The notes beneath the pieces are model-generated. The model saw only the letters and a list, made by a program, of their open reading frames with translations, was not told where the DNA came from and did no database searches. Made by a program: the position numbers and the translations under genes. A DNA stretch of 19,074 nt, taken from NCBI GenBank assembly GCA_023380915.1, contig JAMCSM010000038.1, positions 1 through 19,074 of the forward strand. Direction: 5' to 3'. Shown piece after piece: positions 8,402 to 14,615 of this stretch. The first letter of the stretch is position 1, and each line of letters opens with the position of its first letter. Source of the stretch: Actinomycetota bacterium. Its GTDB lineage: Bacteria > Actinomycetota > Humimicrobiia > Humimicrobiales > Humimicrobiaceae.

Positions 8402-9355
8402 ATGAAAAATAATTCAATAATGGTTGTGGGGAGTTCCAATTACGATATTGTCCTTAAGATGAAACATATACCTGCAGTTGGGGAGACAATACTTGCCAAA
8501 GACATTGAGACCGGGTTCGGGGGGAAAGGCGCAAATCAGGCAATTACCATAGCCAGATTAAAGGGGAATGTCAAATTTTTAACATGCCTGGGAGATGATG
8601 TCTTCGGACATTTATATTTTGAAAACTTTAAAAACCAAAAACTTGATATCGGATTGATAAAAGTAACCAAAAATCAACATAACGGAGTTGCAATAATCAA
8701 TGTTGATGAAGCGGGTAGAAATAATATTGTTGTTTATCCCGGAGCAAGCAGCAACCTTACACCTGAATTATTATTGGAAAACCTTGGAATTGTTTTAAAA
8801 TCAAACATTATAATAACACAACTTGAGATACCTCTGGAAACTGTTATGCTTCTTTCAGAAAGAAAAACAGCAAAAAATATTTTTGTATTAAATCCTTCAC
8901 CTGTTAATAAAAGCGTAAATTATTCTTCACTACTTAAAAATGTTGATATTTTAATCCCTAATGAAATCGAGCTCTCCCAGCTGTCAGGACTGGAGATAAA
9001 AAAATTTGAAGACATAAAAATCGCCGCAGGGAAATTATTGGGAATGGGAGTAAAAAATCTGGTGATTACGCTTGGAGCAAATGGAGTTTTTGTAAAAAAC
9101 GAAAAAATTGAAGCGCATATAAAACCAAGGGATGTTAAAGTAGTTGATACCGAAGCGGCAGGAGATATATTTGCAGGTGCTTTTATATATTATTATTCTG
9201 TCAGCGGCGATATAAAGAAGTCGGCAGATTATGGCAGCCGTATTGCAGAAATATCCATTACCAGATATGGTGCCCAAAAATCCATTCCGACTGAAAGTGA
9301 AATTATGGAAGTAAATAAATTATTTAAGATTTCAAACAACTTGAATAAAATTTAA
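8402..9355 (+). CDS. rbsK: PfkB-family sugar kinase, ribokinase-like
   Basis: A 317-residue carbohydrate kinase. The N-terminal signature VVGSSNYDIVLKMKHIPAVG and the substrate motif GFGGKGANQA are typical of ribokinase, which makes ribose 5-phosphate from ribose and ATP. The catalytic Asp lies in DTEAAGDIFAGAF (D255), where the usual sequence is DTTGAGD; the anion-hole GAGD is therefore AAGD and the Thr is Glu. The overall fold pattern (NIVVYPGASSNLT, NPSPVN, ILIPNEIE, VITLGANGVF) is intact. I chose ATG 8402 because GGGGAG (8388-8393) lies 8 bases upstream; the in-frame TTG at 8396 would be only 2 bases from it. It follows rpiB in a likely two-gene operon. Its stop overlaps the stop of the convergent lipoprotein gene. 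Ribose is the best guess, but another sugar or nucleoside is possible. Confidence 0.88.
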   Translation: MKNNSIMVVGSSNYDIVLKMKHIPAVGETILAKDIETGFGGKGANQAITIARLKGNVKFLTCLGDDVFGHLYFENFKNQKLDIGLIKVTKNQHNGVAIINVDEAGRNNIVVYPGASSNLTPELLLENLGIVLKSNIIITQLEIPLETVMLLSERKTAKNIFVLNPSPVNKSVNYSSLLKNVDILIPNEIELSQLSGLEIKKFEDIKIAAGKLLGMGVKNLVITLGANGVFVKNEKIEAHIKPRDVKVVDTEAAGDIFAGAFIYYYSVSGDIKKSADYGSRIAEISITRYGAQKSIPTESEIMEVNKLFKISNNLNKI

Positions 9356-9915
9356 TGAACCTCAAAAGGTATAACAGCTACAAGCACATCATCAATATAT
9401 AACTTGTACTCATATTTTCCTGGTGGACAGGTTAACGGTTGAGACCCCATATGACCACCGGCGGTTATAGCCATACCAAAAACTGTCTTTGGCTGAAAAT
9501 CTTTTTTGGCCACTGTGTCATAAATAGCACCGGAGAAACTACCGGCAGGTATATCTTTTTTTTGGGTCCACACACTGCAAAACTGGTCTTCTGAAGTAAA
9601 GACAGTTGTTTTTACTGGTACATTGGATGGATTGGCATCCGTGCCTTTTGGTAATTTGCCAAGATAAAAATCAGTAAAATATTCATCATATTTAGCTTTA
9701 TTTGGTTGTTCTGACAGTTGTTCTGTGCTCTGTGTTTCTGCTGATGTTGTTTCTGCTACTGTAGCCTTGACGGCAGTTACTGTTTCGGTCTGGGGAGTTG
9801 TAGTTTCACTAGCAGTTTTATTCTGTGCAGCACATCCAGCCAGGATAATTCCCAGCATAAAAATCAATAAAATCAGAATCCCTGATATTTTGTAAATTGA
9901 CTTCTTTTTCTTCAT
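9352..9915 (-). CDS. Lipoprotein with Thr-rich stalk, unknown C-terminal domain
   Basis: A 187-residue secreted lipoprotein. A lysine-rich start, a hydrophobic stretch and the lipobox LAGC (C28) form a clear type II signal peptide. Residues about 32-70 are a Thr/Glu/Ala-rich stalk (for example AETTSAETQSTEQ). The rest (about 73-187) is a folded-looking domain with two Cys (in QFCSVW and LTCPPG) that could form a disulphide. It ends in GKYEYKLYIDDVLVAVIPFEV, which resembles the last strands of an Ig-like or other beta-sandwich domain. I do not recognise the family. It is the last gene of the minus-strand envelope block and is separated from rodA by about 300 bases, so it probably has its own promoter. 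Its TAA overlaps the TAA of the convergent kinase by 4 bases. Confidence 0.8.
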   Translation of the reverse strand: MKKKKSIYKISGILILLIFMLGIILAGCAAQNKTASETTTPQTETVTAVKATVAETTSAETQSTEQLSEQPNKAKYDEYFTDFYLGKLPKGTDANPSNVPVKTTVFTSEDQFCSVWTQKKDIPAGSFSGAIYDTVAKKDFQPKTVFGMAITAGGHMGSQPLTCPPGKYEYKLYIDDVLVAVIPFEVH

Positions 9916-10210
9916 ATTGCAACTCTTTTCCTATAATTTTATTTTCTTAGTAGTTTTATCGGCTAAATTTTAATTTTTCTTTAATTGAAAATATGGTTTT
10001 AGATTAGGGTTCCAGATTTTCAAAAACGGCCTGTGTCAAAAACGGCCTGTTGCTAATTGTCTAATAATCGACTACAATTCGACCAATTTCATCGGTTCGA
10101 ATCCTTCTTCCCGGCCGGTTCTGTTAAATATAAGAACTTCTTTGTTGGACTTGTCCATTTTATTTAGAGGTATGTATATTCTATAGTTGAAGTTGGAAAA
10201 CCAATATCCA
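9916..10210. other. rodA-lipoprotein intergenic region
   Basis: About 295 bases. It holds a 15-base direct repeat (10020-10050), a short inverted repeat AATTGT/ACAATT (10055-10060 and 10074-10079) and most of a small minus-strand ORF that begins inside rodA (10072-10227). A T-arm-like GGTTCGAATCC on the plus strand lies within that ORF. No convincing terminator or promoter was found. Confidence 0.5.
10020..10050. repeat. Two tandem copies of a 15-base repeat
   Basis: TCAAAAACGGCCTGT occurs at 10020-10034 and again at 10036-10050, exact and one base apart. It is richer in G+C than its surroundings. On the minus strand each copy reads ACAGGCCGTTTTTGA, a short GC segment followed by a T run, downstream of rodA. 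It may be a recent slippage duplication. Confidence 0.7.
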
Positions 10211-10227
10211 TTATTCACCAAAATCAT
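10072..10227 (-). CDS. Small ORF overlapping the rodA 3' end, unknown
   Basis: A 51-codon frame from ATG 10227 to TAG 10072, in a different frame from rodA and overlapping its last 17 bases. Other possible starts are GTG 10218 and ATG 10158 (28 codons). The translation looks protein-like: NNGYWFSNFNYRIYIPL, then KEVLIFNRTGREEGFEPMK and LVEL at the end. It alternates aromatic and polar residues, uses codons similar to its neighbours, and has no low-complexity runs. No Shine-Dalgarno is visible before any start, but overlap with the rodA stop would permit translational coupling. It could be a real small protein, the 3' remnant of a displaced gene, or chance. I do not recognise a family. Confidence 0.35.
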   Translation of the reverse strand: MILVNNGYWFSNFNYRIYIPLNKMDKSNKEVLIFNRTGREEGFEPMKLVEL

Positions 10228-11428
10228 CGTATGCTATTTCATAATCTTTCCTAAGATCCCGCCTTAGATAAATATTTTCTACCAGTGCCAGGCCAATAAA
10301 AATACTTAGCAGATTTGAGCCGCCGTAACTTAAGAAAGGAAGGGGTATTCCTATAACTGGCATAATGCCAATAGTCATTCCAATATTTATAATTGCCTGG
10401 GTTAATATTATAAAACCTATACCACCTGCAACAAGGGTGCCGAAGCTATTTTTTGCATTTGAAGATATATAAAAACATCGCCAGATGATTAAAGCTAAAA
10501 CTACCACAACAATAGCTGAACCAAAAAATCCTAATTCTTCTCCTATGACTGAAAAAATAAAATCAGTGTGATGCTCGGGTACATAACTTAAATTTGTTTG
10601 CTTACCTAAAAATAATCCTGTACCCCAAAGTCCCCCGGAACCTATGGCAAGTTTTGATTGAAACAGGTTAAAACCTATGCCTTGGTTTTGAACATTTGGC
10701 TTTGCAAATACAAGTATCCTATCAAGCTGGTATTGCTTTACCAGTCCTATCTTAATTGCCATAAATAAACCTCCGACAGCAGCTGCAAGTATACCCAGTA
10801 CATATAAGAAATTAGCACCTGATAAAAATAAAATCCCCAAGTATACTAAAAAAAATATTAAAGCAGTGCCGTAATCAGGCTCAAGAACTACAAAAGCTAT
10901 ACAAATTAATACAATAAATAACGATAGAAAGACTTTTTTAGCACCAACCTGGATTATTTTTTCTCTCCTCCATTTTGAAAGTATTGCTGAAACAGATATG
11001 ACCATTAGTATTTTAGAAAACTCTGAAGGCTGAATGGAGAACAGTTTAAGATTAATCCAGCGTCCGGTACCCCTAATTTCATGCCCAAAGATAAATACAG
11101 AAGCAAGAATTAAAATATTTAAAACAATAACTGTCCATAAGTATTTTTTTAAAATCCTGTAATTTATAAACTGCAGTAGAAAAAATACAACTACAGCTGC
11201 AAGGAGCCAGTAGGCCTGTCTTTTAAGGTAATAGGCTGGATCAGAAACTCCACCCGGCATACTGTACCTTGTTGCACTGTAAATTATAAGAATTCCAAAT
11301 CCTGAAATGGCCAGTATAGAAAAAAGTAATATAAGATCAAAATTTATTTTCTTCTTTTCTTGATCTTTTATAATTAATATTTCCTGAAGGCTTGTGGTAT
11401 CGATTTTTGCTGCAGTTTTTTTACTCAT
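10211..11428 (-). CDS. rodA: Rod shape-determining SEDS glycosyltransferase RodA
   Basis: A SEDS-family membrane enzyme that polymerises lipid II into glycan strands during elongation, working with a class B PBP2. Signatures are GTGRWINL followed by SIQPSEFSK, the LEPDYGTA motif, RILVFAKPNVQNQGIGFN (RodA rather than FtsW), VPEHHTDFIF with the catalytic Asp (D289 in this numbering), and the terminal GIPLPFLSYGGSNLL. About ten membrane helices are visible after a short basic, cytosolic N-terminus. I chose ATG 11428 (405 residues). An ATG at 11494 would add 22 residues that overlap the upstream peptidase and do not resemble the family. Neither start has a clear Shine-Dalgarno. It follows the M23 peptidase by 28 bases, so the two are likely cotranscribed. 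No PBP2 or mre gene is in the window. Confidence 0.96.
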   Translation of the reverse strand: MSKKTAAKIDTTSLQEILIIKDQEKKKINFDLILLFSILAISGFGILIIYSATRYSMPGGVSDPAYYLKRQAYWLLAAVVVFFLLQFINYRILKKYLWTVIVLNILILASVFIFGHEIRGTGRWINLKLFSIQPSEFSKILMVISVSAILSKWRREKIIQVGAKKVFLSLFIVLICIAFVVLEPDYGTALIFFLVYLGILFLSGANFLYVLGILAAAVGGLFMAIKIGLVKQYQLDRILVFAKPNVQNQGIGFNLFQSKLAIGSGGLWGTGLFLGKQTNLSYVPEHHTDFIFSVIGEELGFFGSAIVVVVLALIIWRCFYISSNAKNSFGTLVAGGIGFIILTQAIINIGMTIGIMPVIGIPLPFLSYGGSNLLSIFIGLALVENIYLRRDLRKDYEIAYDDFGE

Positions 11429-11456
11429 ATAATTATTAATTTTTTTATATTTTAGT

Positions 11457-12665
11457 CTATTGTAAAAATTGCAGTGGGTTCTGAGGTTCACCATTTATTC
11501 TAACTTCAAAATGCAGGTGAGGCCCAGTTGCCCACCCGGTCGATCCAACAAAACCTATTACCTGACCTGTTGCAACATTATCTCCTAAACTACAATTAAA
11601 ACCCTGAAGGTGGGCATAAAAAGTAGCAACTCCACCTCCATGATAAATCATTATATGATTGCCATAACCGCTCTCATAACCAATTTGTATAACCTGCCCG
11701 GCTGCTGCAGCCCTTACAGGTGAACCACGGGGAGCACCAATATCAATTCCAGTATGCGTTCTCACAGAACGCAGTATGGGATCGTAATTAGTTCCAAATG
11801 GACGTGTAATAGGACCAATGGCAGGCCACGTAAATTTACTGCTGGGAGCACTGCCATAATTGTAATTTTGAAGTGTTCTTGTTAGCGCATTCGCTTCAGA
11901 ATCAAGCTGATCTTGCATGGCAACCAGTGAATTTTTATCAGCAGTTGCTCCTGAAAGCAGGTCATTTTTTTGATTATATATTGTTTCAATATCAGATTTT
12001 TTCTGTTCTGATTCTGCTACCAATTTTAATATATCGCCTCTGCTCTTTTTTTGTTTTATTTCTAAGTCTAGCATGGCATTTTTTATAGTTAAGTTGGCAT
12101 CTTTACTGTCTTTTACATCCTGGACTATTTGAGCATCCTGGTTTGCTATTAAATTCAACATCTTTAATCTTGAAATTAAATCTAAGAAATCCTTGGTTTT
12201 AAAGAGTATTTCTAAAATATTGCTGTCTCTATTTTTATAAATTAAAGCAACTCTATTGTTTAATATTTGGGTTTTTGCATTGAGTTCGGCATTTACTTGT
12301 TTTAGTTCCTGTTCTTTGGTGGCAAGAGCTATGCTGGTTTTATCAACATCACTTTTGGCCTGGGCTAGCTTATCATTTAAATCCTTTAACTGGGATAGAC
12401 TTGCAAGCAACTGACTATCAGCAGCATTTACCTGTTTTAAGTATTCTGCTACTTTTTTGTTTGCTTCATCGATTTTTTTCTGGTTTGCTGCTTTTTGGTC
12501 TTTAATTGCTTGCAGTTGTTCTTCAAGCGTTTGGGCGTAGATATGATTTTTTGCAGTGGGGCTTATCAATACAAAGCTTACAATTAAGATTGTAAAAAAT
12601 ATTTTTATTATCTTTTTTATGCTTTTTAATTTGATTATGCTGACTCCACTCAGAAGCTTTTTCAA
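11457..12665 (-). CDS. EnvC-like murein hydrolase activator / M23 endopeptidase with coiled coil
   Basis: A 402-residue exported protein. Residues about 17-44 form a signal sequence (KKIIKIFFTILIVSFVLIS, probable cleavage after HIYA). Residues 46-265 are a long heptad-rich coiled coil, broken near 145-175, as in EnvC and its Gram-positive relatives. The C-terminal M23/LytM domain (about 278-400) has THTGIDIGAP (H304, D308), YAHL (H352) and GPHLHFEVR (H383, H385). All zinc and catalytic residues of an active peptidoglycan endopeptidase are kept, unlike EnvC itself, whose LytM domain is degenerate. The start is TTG, supported by AAGGT (12676-12672) about 6 bases upstream; no ATG lies before the signal peptide. 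It is followed by rodA at 28 bases, coupling wall opening and elongation. Release of stem-peptide cross-links outside the membrane is the inferred role. Confidence 0.93.
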   Translation of the reverse strand: MKKLLSGVSIIKLKSIKKIIKIFFTILIVSFVLISPTAKNHIYAQTLEEQLQAIKDQKAANQKKIDEANKKVAEYLKQVNAADSQLLASLSQLKDLNDKLAQAKSDVDKTSIALATKEQELKQVNAELNAKTQILNNRVALIYKNRDSNILEILFKTKDFLDLISRLKMLNLIANQDAQIVQDVKDSKDANLTIKNAMLDLEIKQKKSRGDILKLVAESEQKKSDIETIYNQKNDLLSGATADKNSLVAMQDQLDSEANALTRTLQNYNYGSAPSSKFTWPAIGPITRPFGTNYDPILRSVRTHTGIDIGAPRGSPVRAAAAGQVIQIGYESGYGNHIMIYHGGGVATFYAHLQGFNCSLGDNVATGQVIGFVGSTGWATGPHLHFEVRINGEPQNPLQFLQ

Positions 12666-12784
12666 TTATAAACCTTAAATTGAGCCCGGAACTTAAAAGA
12701 AGCAATGATAAAAATATTATTATTGTTTAAGTATTTCATACATAAATGAATATAATATGAAAAATATTGGAAATAAAATATTTT

Positions 12785-13975
12785 TTAATGAAGACCAAGT
12801 AACACTGCATAGGCAGCGGCTGCATAGGCAGCGGTTGGAGTATTGCTGAAAAATGGAATTCTTTTTATTGCATATATATTTATGGTCTTTACATTTTCTA
12901 TTCCTCCGTAAGCCTGTACAACACCCCGATAACCTGCCTGGCTAAGAAGGTTTAAATCCATAGTCGAATATCTGCCATAAGGCCATGCTATAAAAGGTAC
13001 AGGTTTTTTAAGATGCGATTCTATATCAATTCTTGATTGTGTCATTTCGAAAAGAGCTTCCTCTTTCGACAGGATTATAAGAGGCCTGTGCGATACTGTA
13101 TGCGACATAAATTCAATGCCGTACTTACTCATTGCATAAATTTCAGGCCATATGAGCATAGTTCTTTTTGGAATTTCTTTTTTACTACTATCAAATATAT
13201 TTAGATGCCTGTCAGCATCAGAGCTGCCCATAAGCCCCGTAATTATAAATACAGTCATTTTGTAACCGTATTTTTGTAATATTGGAAAAGCATTAGTATA
13301 AATACTCTGATAGCCGTCATCTGATGTTAAAATTACTGGCTTTTCCGGGAGTCTTTTACCGCTATCTAAATAACTAAGCAGGTCCATAAAAGTTATTGTT
13401 TTATAACCAAGTGCTTTTAAGGTACCGCATAAGTAATCAAATGCTGCAGTACTTATTTCATAACGTCCCGATGGATAAGGTTCCACTCCATGAATTGCAA
13501 CAATAGGGACCAGACCACTTGTAAACGGTTTTCCACCGGAAACCAGTAATTTGGCGCTTGAATATATATCACTGCTTACTTCATCAGAAGATATGTTTAA
13601 CTTTACAGTTACATTTGTATCATTTACGATGTTATCAACTACTTTTAAACTGGTATTAAAGGTAGCAGTTTGGCCTATGGCAAGCTTGGGTATTTCCCAT
13701 GATAGCTGCCCCTGGTCAAGGGTAAAGAGGCTTGATATTACCAGTCTTGCAATAACATTTTTTGCTTCTATTTGCCCACTGTTATTTACTTTTACAGTAA
13801 CATTTACAATATCTCCTGGATAAATTCCGCCGCTGCCTCTGGCGGCAATTATTACCCTTGATTTAATAAATGATGGATATACTGCTGTAGTTTCTGGCGT
13901 AGCTGTAGTTTCAGGTACTGTGGTGGCTGGTGCTGCTGTTGTTGTAGGAATTGTAATGGCTGCTGCACTTGCCAT
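12785..13975 (-). CDS. Polysaccharide deacetylase (NodB, CE4) lipoprotein with Ig/CARDB-like domain; true start uncertain
   Basis: From the first canonical ATG the product is 396 residues: a Thr/Ala/Pro/Glu stalk (about 8-32), a CARDB-like beta domain (about 36-146, PGDIVNVTVKVNNSG), then a NodB deacetylase domain (about 155-375). Catalytic motifs are TSDDG (D219 base, D220 metal), SHTVSH (H292, H296 metal) and WPYGRYS (331-337). It should remove N-acetyl groups from a wall or exopolysaccharide outside the cell. In frame upstream of the ATG, codons back to 14074 encode KKVVNFVIIAVVIITTVLAL and the lipobox FAGC, an obvious lipoprotein signal. That stretch has no ATG, GTG or TTG before the in-frame TAA at 14104-14102. 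The best native start is an ATA at 14074, or a start codon lost by mutation or sequence error. The tail carries an Ala/Tyr repeat coded by a 15-base tandem repeat. Confidence 0.88.
   Translation of the reverse strand: MASAAAITIPTTTAAPATTVPETTATPETTAVYPSFIKSRVIIAARGSGGIYPGDIVNVTVKVNNSGQIEAKNVIARLVISSLFTLDQGQLSWEIPKLAIGQTATFNTSLKVVDNIVNDTNVTVKLNISSDEVSSDIYSSAKLLVSGGKPFTSGLVPIVAIHGVEPYPSGRYEISTAAFDYLCGTLKALGYKTITFMDLLSYLDSGKRLPEKPVILTSDDGYQSIYTNAFPILQKYGYKMTVFIITGLMGSSDADRHLNIFDSSKKEIPKRTMLIWPEIYAMSKYGIEFMSHTVSHRPLIILSKEEALFEMTQSRIDIESHLKKPVPFIAWPYGRYSTMDLNLLSQAGYRGVVQAYGGIENVKTINIYAIKRIPFFSNTPTAAYAAAAYAVLLGLH
12806..12834. repeat. 15-base tandem repeat at the 3' end of the deacetylase gene
   Basis: TGCATAGGCAGCGG occurs at 12806-12819 and 12821-12834, period 15. 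In frame it encodes the Ala-Tyr-Ala repeat near the C-terminus (AAYAAAAYA). The period is a multiple of three, so copy changes keep the frame. Confidence 0.75.
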
Positions 13976-14074
13976 AGGTGCAACGGCTTGGCATCCTGCA
14001 AACGAAAATCCTAGTGCTAAAACTGTAGTTATTATAACAACCGCTATAATTACAAAATTTACTACTTTTTTTAT
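13976..14074 (-). other. Lipoprotein signal peptide coding segment without a canonical start
   Basis: Thirty-three codons directly upstream of, and in frame with, the annotated deacetylase ATG read as a complete type II signal peptide: basic start (IKK), hydrophobic core, lipobox with Cys at 13993-13991. The first codon that would give a normal basic start is ATA. An in-frame TAA lies ten codons before it. No frame nearby supplies an ATG, GTG or TTG for it. Confidence 0.8.
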
Positions 14075-14144
14075 TTTATTAAAATCTTTTCTACTTTCTT
14101 TTTACTGTATATCGGTTAGAATAGATGATTTGTAAAAATATTAC

Positions 14145-14591
14145 TTACTTCTTTACAAAATGAGCATCTATAGTATGATTTTCTACTACATTTTTAAATG
14201 TATAGGTTGTTGCAATATTTGTTAATTTATCGTTATCAACCCTTAGATAGTCAAGCTTATATCCACTATCAGGAGTTATTGTAAATGTTATATCACTTCC
14301 TGGTTTAACAGATTGGTCTCCTTGAGGTGAAATTGTGCCACCAGTGTTGCTGCTTGAGGTAATATGATATATGTTTTTTGTATTTTCTGTTGTTTCTGTT
14401 GAAGTTACATTGGTATCTTTAGAGGCAGCCGTCTCTTCTGTATTTGCAGAAGCTGAAGAGGTTAATTTAATATTTTTGGATCCTGCAGCAATAGATTTAG
14501 CTAAAGCAGCATTACAACCAGTTAGACCGAGGAAAATAAAAGTAAGAAAACTTAAAATCAAAATAGTTAATATTAGAAATTTTCTTTTCAT
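14145..14591 (-). CDS. Small lipoprotein with one InlB B-repeat-like domain
   Basis: A 148-residue exported lipoprotein. The signal peptide ends in LTGC (C26). A Ser/Thr/Glu-rich linker (about 42-72, for example TNVTSTETTENTK) is followed by one beta-repeat (about 75-146) with the signature GGTISPQGDQSVKPGSDITF and TPDSGYKLDYLRVD, closing with HTIDAHF. This matches the divergent InlB B-repeat family found in bacterial surface proteins, usually a structural or adhesive spacer; here it is the only domain. A good AGGAG (14605-14601) lies upstream of the ATG. It starts 24 bases after the glutamic peptidase stop, so they are probably one transcript, with the deacetylase next. A direct ligand cannot be inferred. 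Confidence 0.85.
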   Translation of the reverse strand: MKRKFLILTILILSFLTFIFLGLTGCNAALAKSIAAGSKNIKLTSSASANTEETAASKDTNVTSTETTENTKNIYHITSSSNTGGTISPQGDQSVKPGSDITFTITPDSGYKLDYLRVDNDKLTNIATTYTFKNVVENHTIDAHFVKK

Positions 14592-14615
14592 TTTATATAA
14601 TCTCCTAAATTATTA

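Noticed and set aside
8017..8439. Minus-strand reading frame of about 140 codons opposite rpiB and the start of the kinase
   Set aside because: rpiB carries complete family motifs on the plus strand; the antisense translation is hydrophobic and patternless.
10091..10117. tRNA 3' end or attachment-site remnant: GGTTCGAATCC followed by TTCTTCCCGGCC on the plus strand
   Set aside because: The T-loop match is good, but the T stem pairs poorly, no matching 5' acceptor strand or anticodon arm is upstream, and no integrase is nearby. The same bases encode the EEGFEP part of a protein-like ORF on the minus strand.
11428..11494. Upstream ATG of rodA, 66 bases before the chosen start
   Set aside because: The extra 22 residues overlap the end of the peptidase gene and are not RodA-like; the ATG at 11428 leaves a normal cytosolic N-terminus.
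12663..12740. 25-codon minus-strand ORF whose TGA overlaps the TTG start of the M23 gene
   Set aside because: It is Asn/Phe/Lys-rich low-complexity sequence from an AT-rich gap with no ribosome-binding site; it looks like chance.
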